Positions 34,639-43,921 of a stretch of DNA of 64,000 bases are shown in pieces. Position 1 is the first letter of the stretch; every line of letters starts with the position of its first letter. The notes under the pieces were generated by a model. The model ran no database searches. It saw nothing but the letters and a program-made list of their open reading frames with translations, and was not told where the DNA came from. Source of the stretch: Pseudochelatococcus lubricantis (lineage in GTDB: Bacteria > Pseudomonadota > Alphaproteobacteria > Rhizobiales > Beijerinckiaceae); contig NZ_JAASQI010000005.1 of NCBI RefSeq assembly GCF_011762225.1, forward strand, positions 298,133 through 362,132, given 5' to 3'. The position numbers and the translations under genes were made by a program.

Positions 34639-35940
34639 TCATGCGACGAGATCGAGAAGGCGGAAGAAATGCGTGGCGCTCACGACGCCCAGATCGCGCA
34701 GGGGCTTGGGGGGCATGGTGGGCGCGGCGGTATCGGGCACCGGCAGCTTGCCGAGCGATCCGTTAGCCAGAATGGCCTTCCCCATCAGTGTGCCATACGC
34801 CGTTGCCATGGCCACGCCGCGCCCGCAATAGCCATGGGCGGTCCACAGGCCGGGCTCAGGCTCGTTGATGTGGGGCACGAAGTTGCCCGTCAGCGCGATG
34901 CGGCCGGACCAGCGGAACTCAATGGGCTGCCCCCTGAGCTGCGGATAGACACGGTGGAGCGCCGCTTCGACATGGGCGAAATCGGCATCGGATCGTGGCC
35001 CGCCCAGCGTGCCGCGCGTGCCGAAAAGAACGCGGCCATGAGGATCCTTATGCCAGTAGAGCAGGATGCGCCGGATATCGGAGACCGCCTGCTCTCCCGG
35101 CAAGATTGAGTCGGCGATGTCCCCCGGTAACGGAACTGTCGCGACGATATTCGTATGTATCGAGGCGAAGCTGCGGTCGACGCTGGGCACGAGGCCACCG
35201 GAATAGGCATCGGTGGCGACAACCACCTTTTCGGCGGTGATGGCGCCGCGCGGGGTGTCGACGCGCCAGCGCCCCCCCGTGCGGGAGAGTCTGTCCGCCC
35301 GCGTCTGCCCATGCACGCCGGCGCCATGGCCCAGCGCTGCGCGCGCAAGGCCGCGCGCATAGGAAAGCGGATTGAGAGATGCGCCATGGGAATCGATCAT
35401 GCCGCCGATATAGGCTTCGGAGCCGATCATCCGGGCCAGCGTATCGCGGTCGATCATGGCGAGGCCGGGAAAACCGTCCGCCGTCCAGGTATCGACACGG
35501 TCGCGCACGCGGCGCAGCCCGGCCTTGTTGTGCGCCGGCAGGAGCCAGCCGCTGCGAACCAGATCACATTGGATATCATAGCGCGCGATGAGATCGAACA
35601 CGATATCGCACACCCGGCCGCCGAAGTCGGCCATGGCGCGGCCACGTTCGTCACCGAACTCCTTAACCAGTGCGCTGCGGCTGTTCTTGAAGCCACGGAT
35701 CACCGCGCCGCTGTTGCGCCCCGAGCCCCCCCAGCCGGGAAAGCCGCCATCGATGATCCGGACATTCGCGCCTCCGCGCGCAAGTTCGATCGCCGTGGCG
35801 AGGCCGGTATAGCCCGCGCCGATGACGGCGACATCGCAGGAGGCATCACCGTCCAGCGGTTCCGAAAGGTCGCGCTCGACAGCCGTGGCGAGCCACAGGG
35901 ACGGAAAACGATTCTGGCAGTCGCGGGCATAGTCGGTCAT
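34639..35940 (-). CDS. FAD-dependent amine/amino-acid oxidase (DAO family, PuuB-like)
   Basis: Flavoprotein of 433 aa. The FAD dinucleotide fold is VAVIGAGYTGLATAIELARGG near residue 35, with WGGSGRNSGAVIRGF, a DAO-family flavin loop, near 70. The family oxidises secondary or primary amines such as gamma-glutamylputrescine, sarcosine or iminodiacetate to an aldehyde or keto acid. Its start overlaps the stop of the GntR gene as ATGA, so the two are translationally coupled. The substrate is not determined; see the proposed link with the monooxygenase cluster. Confidence 0.88.
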   Translation of the reverse strand: MTDYARDCQNRFPSLWLATAVERDLSEPLDGDASCDVAVIGAGYTGLATAIELARGGANVRIIDGGFPGWGGSGRNSGAVIRGFKNSRSALVKEFGDERGRAMADFGGRVCDIVFDLIARYDIQCDLVRSGWLLPAHNKAGLRRVRDRVDTWTADGFPGLAMIDRDTLARMIGSEAYIGGMIDSHGASLNPLSYARGLARAALGHGAGVHGQTRADRLSRTGGRWRVDTPRGAITAEKVVVATDAYSGGLVPSVDRSFASIHTNIVATVPLPGDIADSILPGEQAVSDIRRILLYWHKDPHGRVLFGTRGTLGGPRSDADFAHVEAALHRVYPQLRGQPIEFRWSGRIALTGNFVPHINEPEPGLWTAHGYCGRGVAMATAYGTLMGKAILANGSLGKLPVPDTAAPTMPPKPLRDLGVVSATHFFRLLDLVA

Positions 35941-36650
35941 CGGATGTCCTGAATGGCAGCCCCGGCCTCATATCCGTTGAGCCGATGCAGACGGACGGTC
36001 GTGGCGAAGTGGTAGTTGAGTTCGGCTTTGGCGACCCGCGCATCGCCGCGCTCCAGCGCGCCAAAAATGCGGCAATGGTCGTTATAGGCGCCCTTTGGGC
36101 CGGAATCGCGGGCGATCTCGTCACTGCGAATCAGCCGTACCCGGTCGAGCACGAGTTCCAGTTCACGCACCAGCATCGCCACACCGCCGAGTTCGGCGAC
36201 GGCGAGATGGAAACGCGCGTCGAGCTGGCTGAAAGCGCCACGCGAGGCGCCGCTAACAGCCTGGCGCTGTTCCTCAAGAATCGCCGCGACCGGTCCGAGC
36301 GCATCGCGCCCCGCCGCGATGGCATATTCGACGGCCATGTATTCCAGCGCCGCGCGCTGGCGATACGTGAGCACGACCTCGTCATAGCTGTAGCGGCGGA
36401 TGATGTAGCGCCGTCCACCACGCTCGACGAGCCCCTCCTGTTCCAGCCGCCGCAACGCATCGCGCGCCGGGGCGCGGGAAACGCCGAACCAATCAGCGAC
36501 ATCCTCCTCCCGAAGCGCGTCGCCCATATGGAACTCATGGTCGAGAATGCGCTTTTTCAGGCCGGCGTAGACAGCCGGGCCGGTACTGGCATCTGAGCGC
36601 GTCGCGGTCGAGGGGATGTTCATCGCTGTTTTATGCTGTTTGTCGGCCAA
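35937..36650 (-). CDS. GntR-family regulator, FCD/FadR subfamily
   Basis: A 237-aa regulator. The winged helix holds LREEDVADWFGVSRAPARDALRRLEQEGLVERGG, split by a turn after VSRAP. The all-helical FCD domain (about 95-230) carries likely metal-ligand residues in DARFHLAVAEL and YNDHCRIFGALERGD. A TTG start at 36650 is used because AGAGGTG stands 6 bp before it; ATG at 36623 lacks a ribosome site. It heads the operon with the FAD oxidase and has a consensus-like promoter just upstream. Confidence 0.87.
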   Translation of the reverse strand: MADKQHKTAMNIPSTATRSDASTGPAVYAGLKKRILDHEFHMGDALREEDVADWFGVSRAPARDALRRLEQEGLVERGGRRYIIRRYSYDEVVLTYRQRAALEYMAVEYAIAAGRDALGPVAAILEEQRQAVSGASRGAFSQLDARFHLAVAELGGVAMLVRELELVLDRVRLIRSDEIARDSGPKGAYNDHCRIFGALERGDARVAKAELNYHFATTVRLHRLNGYEAGAAIQDIR

Positions 36651-36669
36651 ATGGCACCTCTTACATTTC

Positions 36670-36697
36670 AGTATACGGAAATTGCATCGCGTTTCAA
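36670..36697 (-). promoter_or_regulatory. Promoter of the gntR-oxidase operon with candidate operator
   Basis: Reading leftward, TTGAAA (36697-36692) and TATACT (36675-36670) are spaced 16 bp, a near-consensus sigma70 promoter. The -10 box lies inside GTATACTGAAA, the sequence repeated before the monooxygenase gene, so it could also be the regulator's binding site. Confidence 0.65.
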
Positions 36698-37309
36698 CCC
36701 GATTCAGCGAAGCTCATAAAAACGCCATTATAGAGACCGGATATATATGGAATGATCGCGTTTTACACTTATTGAATTATATAAATAGACAGTTTTGCGT
36801 GTGTTGATGCCTCTATGTGCACCTATGAAGCGTGCATAAGAAGCATCCACGTTTTTCATCAACGTCAGGATATCTGTCCCACGCCGCTTCAGAAGCGCAG
36901 GCGCGCCTTCACGGGTCAGAGGCGCGTTTCGTTCCGCGCCGATGCCTGTCGGAACCGTGCTGCCGCGCCATGAAATGGTCTGTCGCAGTGAACCCCGGTT
37001 TACGGGACGGCCGTTGCATACTCGTAGGAAAACGATTGCTGAAACTATAAAAACTATTGTAAATAAAAGATATTTCAAGGCTTCTCTATCGCGGTCCTCC
37101 GCGCGCATCCGGCTCCGGGTAGCCGGCAACTCCATATTGCGGCCATCGCCGCATCTCGAAAAATGATGCATGACCCATCATCCATGTTTGGCCTATGTTC
37201 CGGAAGAGCGGGCGCGATGAGTCCCATTGACGGAGCGGTCGTCCGCTTTGCATCGAAATCGGAAAAAAAGTAATTGCACGCAGGGCAAAGTCGTGCTGAT
37301 ACTAATTGG

Positions 37310-37320
37310 GTATACTGAAA
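37310..37320 (+). promoter_or_regulatory. Second copy of GTATACTGAAA, before the monooxygenase gene
   Basis: An exact 11-bp match, inverted, to the sequence at 36666-36676. It lies 60 bp before the flavin monooxygenase ATG and contains a TATACT -10-like hexamer, but no good -35 stands at the right distance. That fits an operator or activator-dependent promoter. Confidence 0.45.
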
Positions 37321-37379
37321 AACGACACTGAGCGGACGCTACGCACCATGATCGCGTCCAGCAGCCAGGCGGGAACACG

Positions 37380-38696
37380 ATGTCAAGAATAAAACTCGGT
37401 CTCTCCATGCGCTATCTCGGCTATCATATCGCCGCGTGGCGCCACCCCGATTTCGATCCCGGGAGTCTGTCGCGGTTCGAAGCGTATCGCGACATCGCGC
37501 AGAAAGCCGAGGCGGAAAAGCTCGACATGATCTTTTTCGCGGACGGCCTTGCCGTGCGCAGCGAGGATAAGCCTGCGGGCTCGTTGTCCCACGACATGCG
37601 GAACGCTGAACTGGAGCCGATCACACTGCTTTCGGCCATCGCCGCCGTCACCAGCCGTATCGGTCTGGTCGCTACCGCCTCGACAACTTATAACGAGCCC
37701 TATCACGTCGCCCGCAAATACGCTTCGCTCGACCATATCAGCGGTGGGCGCGCCGGCTGGAATGTAGTGACGTCCTGGTCGGAGCAGGAGGCATTGAACT
37801 TCAGCCGCATCTCGAACCTGCCCAAGGATGAGCGCTACGATCGGGCGCTGGAGTTCGTGGAAGTGGTGCGGGGGCTGTGGGACAGCTTCGAGGAAGACGC
37901 CTTCACGCATGACAAGACGAGCGGACAGTTTTACGATCCGGACAAACGCCACGTTCTCGACCACAAGGGCAAATTCTTCCAGGTTCGTGGACCGCTGACG
38001 TCCGCGCGTCCGCCGCAGGGTCATCCGCTGATCGTGCAAGCCGGCGCTTCCGATCAGGGCCGCAACATCGCCGCGCAATATGCCGACGTGGTTTATACCG
38101 TGTCGCACAGCGTGGAGGAGGCGCGCGAATTCTATGCCGATCTGAAGGCACGGGCGGCGCATTTCGGCCGCCGGGACAACGCGCCGCTCATCATGCCGGC
38201 GCTGGCGTTCTATGTCGGGGAGACAACGGCGCAGGCGCAGGCCAAGCTCGACGAATTGCAGCGGCTGATCGACCCGCTGGCCGGCCTCGCGCTGCTTTAT
38301 ACCTATGTCGGCGATCTGTCCGCCTATGACATCGACAAGCCGATCCCAGAGGAGCATTTCGCCAACGGAATTTCGATCGGCAGCAGCCTGATCAAGCGCG
38401 CCCGGGACGAAGGCCTGACCATCCGCCAGCTTTATGAACTGATCGGTGCAGGTTACACGGTGCGCTATGTCGTCGGCACGGCAGAGGAAATCGTCGACGA
38501 CATGCAGCTGTGGGTGGAGAGCGGCGCAGCGGATGGCTTCAATCTTTGCCCGCCGATCCTGCCCCACTCGCTCGACGACCTGTCCGCCTTCATACTGCCG
38601 GAACTGCGCCGTCGCGGACTTTTCCGCACCGAATACGAAGGCAGGACATTGCGTGAGAACCTGGGACTGACGTCCCCTCTCCCTTCCGGCGCGTGA
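37380..38696 (+). CDS. FMNH2-dependent monooxygenase, NtaA/SnaA/DszA/EmoA family (LLM class)
   Basis: Oxygenase component of a two-component flavin system, 438 aa. Family features are AWRHPDFDPGSLSRFEAYRDIAQKAE (broken at residue 30), MIFFADGLA, the run LEPITLLSAIAAVTSRIGLVATASTTYNEPYHVAR (segments around 75-110), and HISGGRAGWNVVTSW near 125. Known members attack nitrilotriacetate, EDTA, dibenzothiophene sulfone and long alkanes. A flavin reductase gene at 45039 should supply FMNH2. The first gene after the 729-bp regulatory region, it is followed 153 bp later by the transporter. Confidence 0.92.
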   Translation: MSRIKLGLSMRYLGYHIAAWRHPDFDPGSLSRFEAYRDIAQKAEAEKLDMIFFADGLAVRSEDKPAGSLSHDMRNAELEPITLLSAIAAVTSRIGLVATASTTYNEPYHVARKYASLDHISGGRAGWNVVTSWSEQEALNFSRISNLPKDERYDRALEFVEVVRGLWDSFEEDAFTHDKTSGQFYDPDKRHVLDHKGKFFQVRGPLTSARPPQGHPLIVQAGASDQGRNIAAQYADVVYTVSHSVEEAREFYADLKARAAHFGRRDNAPLIMPALAFYVGETTAQAQAKLDELQRLIDPLAGLALLYTYVGDLSAYDIDKPIPEEHFANGISIGSSLIKRARDEGLTIRQLYELIGAGYTVRYVVGTAEEIVDDMQLWVESGAADGFNLCPPILPHSLDDLSAFILPELRRRGLFRTEYEGRTLRENLGLTSPLPSGA

Positions 38697-38849
38697 GCGG
38701 AAAAACGGAGCGCGTCCCCGGGGGTCGAGATGCCGCGCGATTGAAGCGGGAGCGGCACAAGCTTTCCGGCGAGGTCATCGAGCCCGATTCCTTGCCACCG
38801 AATTAGACAATAGGACGGAAGATAACGTCCAGCAGAGGAGAACATAGAG

Positions 38850-40412
38850 ATGAACGATGCGTTTCGTATTCATCGCCGGGATCTGTTAGGGGGACTGGGC
38901 GCTGCGGCGGCGCTCTCCGCATTCGGATACGGCCCGCGGGCGGCAATGGCCCAAACGGCCAGCCTGCGCGCGGCAATTACCGGCTATGGCGTGGTGAATA
39001 CTCTCGACCCGGCAAAAGCGTCGCTGATACCGGAGTTCTATGTGATCTGGTCGCTTTTCAACGGCCTGCTGAAATTCGATGACACGATGAAAATCGTGCC
39101 TGATCTGGCGGAATCCTACAGGATACTGGAAGGAGGTTCGATCGAATTCAAGTTGCGTGCGGGCGTCACGTTCCACGACGGTTCGCCGTTGACCGCCGAC
39201 GACGTAAAATTCTCGCTCGAACGCCTGCTCGATCCGGCTACGGCCTCGCCCAACGCCAGCAAGGTGGCCGCCGTGGATCACGTCGAGGTCATCGATGACC
39301 TGACGGTCGTCGTGCGTACGAAAACGCCTTTCGCGCCGCTGCTGACCTTCCTCACCAACGCACGCACGGGCACGCAGATCCTGCCGCGCAAGGCCTTCGA
39401 GGCGATGGGCGCGGAAGCCTTCGCCAGAAAGCCTGTCGGCACGGGCCCTTACAAGCTGGCGAGCTGGGATGTCGGCTCGGGGCTCAAAATAGAGGCTAAC
39501 GAAGCGTATTTCGGGGGCGCGCCGACGATCAAGACCGTGGAGATTCCGCTGATTGCGGAAGAGGCGTCGGGTGTTACGGCGTTGCTCGGCAACCAGATCG
39601 ATCTGACATCGACGGTGCCGACCGCCGATGTGCCGCAGCTGATGCGCAACTCCGCCGTGACGGTATTTCGCCAACTCGGCTTCAATGTTCGCTACATCTC
39701 GATCAATCTCACCAAGCCGCCGTTCAACGATGTGCACTTCCGTCGCGCCGTCTCCATGGCTTTCCAGCGCGAAGCGATGGTGCAGACGGTGCTTTTCGGC
39801 GAGGGCGAGCCTCTGCGCGGCTTCTTTCCACCCTTGCTGGGCGCTAATCACACCGCGGCTGGCCACTCGGTGACAGGTTTCGACCCTGCGGCGGCCAAGG
39901 AGGAGCTTGCGAAATCGAAATACGGCGCCGCCGAGTATCCCGTCGAGGTGCTGACCTGGGGAGGCGGCTGGTGGAAGCGCTTCGCCGAGATTTTCGTCGC
40001 GCAGGTGAACCAGGTTCTCGGCACGAAGTTTTCCGTTTCGGTCACCGACAGTAACGCCGCATTCGCGCGGCAGCAGAAGGGCGACTTCACGGCCGGCGTG
40101 TGGGGCTGGCTCGGCATGATCGATCCGGATGAATACATGGGCGATATCGTTCATTCGGCCGGCTGGCGCAACTATGGAAAATTCAAGAACGCCGAGGTCG
40201 ACGGGCTGCTCGAAAGGGCGCGCGCGGAACTCGATCCGGCCACGCGCGCCAGGCTTTACAATCAGGCGGAGGCCCTGGCTATCGAGGAAGTTCCGATCAT
40301 CCCCTGCTTCTGCTCGAACATTCACAACCTGTTGCGCAAGAATATCAAGGGGTTCGTCCAGAAACCTTACTCCAACTTCGGTGATCAGTTCGCACATATG
40401 AGCATCGTCTGA
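38850..40412 (+). CDS. Dpp-type ABC transporter substrate-binding protein
   Basis: Periplasmic binding protein of SBP family 5, 520 aa. The leader FRIHRRDLLGGLGAAAALS has a twin-arginine and ends at MAQ near 35, so Tat export is likely. The family run ILEGGSIEFKLRAGVTFHDGSPLTADDVKFSLERL (in two blocks, near 90-125) is clear, and the C-terminal part EEVPIIPCF is typical. It starts the transporter operon. In the neighbourhood of an NtaA-like monooxygenase the ligand may be a small organic acid or chelate and not a peptide. Confidence 0.93.
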   Translation: MNDAFRIHRRDLLGGLGAAAALSAFGYGPRAAMAQTASLRAAITGYGVVNTLDPAKASLIPEFYVIWSLFNGLLKFDDTMKIVPDLAESYRILEGGSIEFKLRAGVTFHDGSPLTADDVKFSLERLLDPATASPNASKVAAVDHVEVIDDLTVVVRTKTPFAPLLTFLTNARTGTQILPRKAFEAMGAEAFARKPVGTGPYKLASWDVGSGLKIEANEAYFGGAPTIKTVEIPLIAEEASGVTALLGNQIDLTSTVPTADVPQLMRNSAVTVFRQLGFNVRYISINLTKPPFNDVHFRRAVSMAFQREAMVQTVLFGEGEPLRGFFPPLLGANHTAAGHSVTGFDPAAAKEELAKSKYGAAEYPVEVLTWGGGWWKRFAEIFVAQVNQVLGTKFSVSVTDSNAAFARQQKGDFTAGVWGWLGMIDPDEYMGDIVHSAGWRNYGKFKNAEVDGLLERARAELDPATRARLYNQAEALAIEEVPIIPCFCSNIHNLLRKNIKGFVQKPYSNFGDQFAHMSIV

Positions 40413-40414
40413 CG

Positions 40415-41431
40415 ATGTCGGATACCAAGGTTCATCTTGCGGCAAGAATTGCGACTGCCGATTTCCGGCAGTCGCTTTCCCGCAGCCTGAAAGCAACTGC
40501 CAGTCGGCTCGCCAGCGCGTTGCTGGTGCTCCTTGTCGGTTCTCTGGTCGTGTTCCTGACCATCAAGGCCGCACCCGGCGACCCTGCCCTTTCGGTACTC
40601 GGCGAGCAGGCGTCTCCTGAGGCGATCGCCGCCTTTCACAAGGAGCACGGCCTCGATCGTCCGTTGGCGATGCAGTATCTGTCCTGGCTCGGCGGTGTAC
40701 TGACGGGAGATTTCGGCGCCTCCCTGACAGTTGCTGCCCGCCAGCCGGTTTCCGCGCTTCTGTTTGCGAAGCTGCCGGCAACGCTTTTCCTTGGCTTCTA
40801 TGCGCTTTTCCTCGCGGTCGCCATCTCGCTCCTGCTCGGCACGCTTGCCGCCAGTCAGCGCGGCAAGCTTACCGACACGGTCTGCACGTCCATTTCGGTG
40901 TTCGGCATCTCCATGCCGGATTTCTGGCTGAGCTACGTGTTGATCTACTTCTTCGGCCTTGGTCTCGGCTGGTTTCCGACCTACGGTTACGTGTCTCCGG
41001 GCGAAAGCCTTGTCGATGCGCTGTATGTCGGCTTTTTGCCGGCGCTGGCCATTGCGGCACCGATGGCCGCCGTATTCTCGCGTACCTTGCGCGCGGTGTT
41101 GATCGAGACGATGACGCGCCCCTACGTCACGGCCGCCCGCGCGTTCGGCCTGAAGTCCGGTTTCATTTTTCTCCACTACACGTTCCGCAATGCGCTGGTG
41201 CCGTATCTGACCGTCATCGGACTACAGATCCGCTACATCCTCGGCGGCGTTGTCGTGGTGGAGCGCATTTTCGGCGTTCCGGGGGTGGGCTCCCTCATGG
41301 TCGATGGCTCCTTCCAGCGGGACTACCCGGTGCTGCTGGCCTGCACCATCGTGTTTCTCGCCATCGTGCTCCTGGTGAATACTGTTACTGACAGCATCTG
41401 CACCCTTCTCGATCCGCGGAGGTCGCGCTGA
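40415..41431 (+). CDS. Dpp-type ABC transporter permease (DppB-like)
   Basis: Permease of 338 aa with an extended cytoplasmic N-terminus before the first helix (ASALLVLLVGSLVVFLTIK). It then has the DppB-type region PGDPA, GLDRPLAMQYLSWLGGVLTGDFGASL (in two parts) and the EAA loop ETMTRPYVTAARAFGLKSGF. It starts 2 bp after the binding-protein stop and its own stop overlaps the next ATG by one base, so the operon is tightly packed. Confidence 0.92.
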   Translation: MSDTKVHLAARIATADFRQSLSRSLKATASRLASALLVLLVGSLVVFLTIKAAPGDPALSVLGEQASPEAIAAFHKEHGLDRPLAMQYLSWLGGVLTGDFGASLTVAARQPVSALLFAKLPATLFLGFYALFLAVAISLLLGTLAASQRGKLTDTVCTSISVFGISMPDFWLSYVLIYFFGLGLGWFPTYGYVSPGESLVDALYVGFLPALAIAAPMAAVFSRTLRAVLIETMTRPYVTAARAFGLKSGFIFLHYTFRNALVPYLTVIGLQIRYILGGVVVVERIFGVPGVGSLMVDGSFQRDYPVLLACTIVFLAIVLLVNTVTDSICTLLDPRRSR

Positions 41432-42279
41432 TGTCCTCTCCTTTCAGGCAAAAACTCCGCCGCTTCTTCAGCCACAGAACGGCCGCCGTCGGGCTTTCGA
41501 TCACGCTGTTCGTCATCATCGCCGTGATCCTGGGCCCGATGATCCTGCCGCATGACCCGGAGATGGTGGATTTCATGGCGGTGCTCGTTCCGCCGGGGTT
41601 TGCGCACCCGCTCGGAACGGACAGCTTCGGCCGTGACGTGCTCTCCCGCGTGCTTGCCGGGGGCCGCGTGTCGTTCGGGATCAGCTTCGCCGCCATCACG
41701 CTGGCCGCGGCGGCCGGGGCGATGATGGGCATTGCCGCAGGCTACTTCCGCGGCTGGTGCGAGAACGTCCTCATGCGGATCGCAGATCTCCTCTTCGCCT
41801 TCCCGAGCTTTATCCTTGCATTGTTGCTGATGGTGCTCTTCGGCTTTTCCACGGTGAACATCATCTTTGCCATCGCCTTGGTATACCTGCCGATTTTCGC
41901 CCGTATCTCGCGCAACGCGACGATGTTGATCCGGGAGGAGCCCTTCATTCAGGCGGCGCGGCTGATGGGCCGCAGCCCCGGCGCGATCATGCTGACCGAC
42001 ATCTTGCCCAACATCGCGACGCCGCTCTTGGTGCAGGCAAGCGCAGGCCTCGCCTTCGCCATCATTCTCGAAGCGGGCCTCAGCTTCATCGGCCTCGGTG
42101 TGCAACCGCCAACCCCCTCTCTCGGCGGCATCATGGCCGACGGGCGGGAGTACTTCAGCCGGGCGCCCTGGGTGCTGACGATGAGCGGGCTCGCGATATC
42201 GTTCGCGCTTCTGGGGATCAACCTGCTGGGAGACGGATTGCGCGACCTGACCGACCCGCGCCTGCGTGAGAGGATGTGA
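41431..42279 (+). CDS. Dpp-type ABC transporter permease (DppC-like)
   Basis: Second permease, 282 aa. The DppC hallmarks HPLGTDSFGRDVLSRVLAGG near 55 and the EAA loop EEPFIQAARLMGRSPG near 170 are present, with GLSFIGLGVQPPTPSLGGIM near 215. Six helices are predicted. It overlaps the previous stop by one base and ends 4 bp before the fused ATPase ATG. Confidence 0.92.
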   Translation: MSSPFRQKLRRFFSHRTAAVGLSITLFVIIAVILGPMILPHDPEMVDFMAVLVPPGFAHPLGTDSFGRDVLSRVLAGGRVSFGISFAAITLAAAAGAMMGIAAGYFRGWCENVLMRIADLLFAFPSFILALLLMVLFGFSTVNIIFAIALVYLPIFARISRNATMLIREEPFIQAARLMGRSPGAIMLTDILPNIATPLLVQASAGLAFAIILEAGLSFIGLGVQPPTPSLGGIMADGREYFSRAPWVLTMSGLAISFALLGINLLGDGLRDLTDPRLRERM

Positions 42280-42283
42280 GACC

Positions 42284-43921
42284 ATGGATGAGGCGCTCGT
42301 CAAAATTCGCGACCTGCGTGTCTCTTTCGGACGCGGCGATGCGAAAACACGGATACTCAAGGGCATCGACATCGATCTCGCTAACGGCGAAATCCTCGGA
42401 ATCATAGGCGAATCCGGTTCGGGCAAGACGATGACGGGCCTGTCGCTGCTGAGGCTCCTGCCGCAGACTGCCCATGTCGAAGCAGTGAAAATGTTCTTTG
42501 CCGGCGAGGAGTTGCAGCAGAAAAGCGGAGGTGAGTTTGACGCTCTGCGCGGCGTCCAACTGGCCATGGTGTTTCAGGATCCGGTGGGCTCCTTCAACCC
42601 GTGCAAGACAATTGGCTGGCATTTCGCGCAAGTGCTGCGCAGGGTCGGAGAAACGGGAGAGCTGCGGGATAAGAGCGTTCAGTTGCTGCGCGACGTCGGG
42701 GTGAAGCGTGCGGAAGAGACGATGTTTCTCTATCCACACCAGCTCAGCGGTGGCATGCTCCAACGCGCGCTCATCGCACTCGTGCTCGCGCTGCGGCCGA
42801 AACTGATTGTGGCCGACGAACCGACGACAAATCTCGACAAGATCGTGGAAAAACAGGTTCTTGACCTGTTTCTATCGCTCCAGCGGCGGCTCGGTGCGAG
42901 CGTGATCTTCGTTACGCACGACATGCCGGTTGCGGCGTCGTTCTGTCACCGCATCGCAGTCATGAACGCAGGCGAAATCGTCGAGGTTGGTGAGACTGCG
43001 CAGATTTTCGGCCGGCCCAGGCATCCCTATACCCGTCGTCTGATCGACACCGCGCTGAAACTTGCCGGTGCCAACGGCAGGCCCAAGGAGAACCAGAGCC
43101 ATCGGGCGCGCCAGGCAGCGCGCTTCGCCGAGGAACCGCTTTACCGGGTCCGCGATCTCACCATCTCGTTTCCCCATTCGAACAGGCACGGCAGCTTCAG
43201 AGCGCTCGACGGCGTGAGCTTCGATGTGATGCCGGGCGAGATACTCGGGATTCTCGGGGAATCCGGCTCCGGCAAGACAACGCTCGGCCGTAGCCTCCTG
43301 CGACTTTACGAACCCGCAGGAGGCCGGATCGAGTACCGCGGACGCGACATTACGCACGAGAGGGAACGTTCGTTGCGCTCCATCCGGCGCGAGATGCAGA
43401 TGGTGTTTCAGGATCCCGGCGGCTCATTCAGCCCGCGCAGAACCATGGGCCAGGCATTGCGGGAGGCGCTGGCAATGGCACGCCATCCGAGGGCGGAACT
43501 CAGGCGCCGCGCCGTCTCGCTTCTTGAGCGGGTAGGACTGACTGCCGAGCACGGCGACCGTTACGCCCACGAACTTTCCGGCGGCCAGTTGCAGCGTGTC
43601 GCCATCGCCAGAGCCATCGCGCTTGAGCCCAGGGTGATCGTGGCTGACGAGGCCGTATCCAAGCTGGATGTTTCGGTCCGGGCAGAAATCCTGACCCTGT
43701 TAGGTGATGTACAGCGCGAAATCGGCATGGCAATTATCTTCATTACGCACGATCTCGACGTAGCACGCTATATCTGTGACCGAATTGCAGTCATGTATCA
43801 CGGGAAGCTGCTGGAGATAGGTCATACAGAAGAAATATTTACCCGCCCAGCGGCCGGTTACACCCAATCCCTGCTCGGAACCCATCAGAATCTGGCCAAA
43901 TTGATCGGAGCCGTGGCGTGA
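42284..43921 (+). CDS. Fused dipeptide-type ABC ATPase (DppD-DppF)
   Basis: One 545-aa chain holds both ATPases of the importer. Domain 1: Walker A GESGSGKT near 43, signature LSGGMLQR near 155 and Walker B VADEPTTNLD. Domain 2: Walker A GESGSGKT near 324, signature LSGGQLQR near 431 and VADEAVSKLDVS. Each half ends with the oligopeptide-transporter tail RHPYTRRL or PAAGYTQSLL. ATG 42284 was chosen over an upstream GTG (42266) that lies inside the permease gene. Its stop overlaps the GTG of the next gene. Confidence 0.92.
   Translation: MDEALVKIRDLRVSFGRGDAKTRILKGIDIDLANGEILGIIGESGSGKTMTGLSLLRLLPQTAHVEAVKMFFAGEELQQKSGGEFDALRGVQLAMVFQDPVGSFNPCKTIGWHFAQVLRRVGETGELRDKSVQLLRDVGVKRAEETMFLYPHQLSGGMLQRALIALVLALRPKLIVADEPTTNLDKIVEKQVLDLFLSLQRRLGASVIFVTHDMPVAASFCHRIAVMNAGEIVEVGETAQIFGRPRHPYTRRLIDTALKLAGANGRPKENQSHRARQAARFAEEPLYRVRDLTISFPHSNRHGSFRALDGVSFDVMPGEILGILGESGSGKTTLGRSLLRLYEPAGGRIEYRGRDITHERERSLRSIRREMQMVFQDPGGSFSPRRTMGQALREALAMARHPRAELRRRAVSLLERVGLTAEHGDRYAHELSGGQLQRVAIARAIALEPRVIVADEAVSKLDVSVRAEILTLLGDVQREIGMAIIFITHDLDVARYICDRIAVMYHGKLLEIGHTEEIFTRPAAGYTQSLLGTHQNLAKLIGAVA

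Larger units (their letters stand above)
36651..37379. other. 729-bp intergenic region between divergent gntR and the flavin monooxygenase gene
   Basis: The region is markedly AT-richer than its surroundings, especially 36660-36800 and 37025-37080. It contains the gntR promoter and two oppositely oriented copies of GTATACTGAAA (36666-36676 and 37310-37320). A 147-codon minus-strand frame (36728-37171) has no recognisable features and was not called. No RNA gene was recognised. Confidence 0.5.

Noticed and set aside
36728..37171. A 147-codon minus-strand frame in the gntR-monooxygenase gap
   Set aside because: No ribosome site, low-quality composition and one hydrophobic stretch only; it lies across an AT-rich regulatory region.
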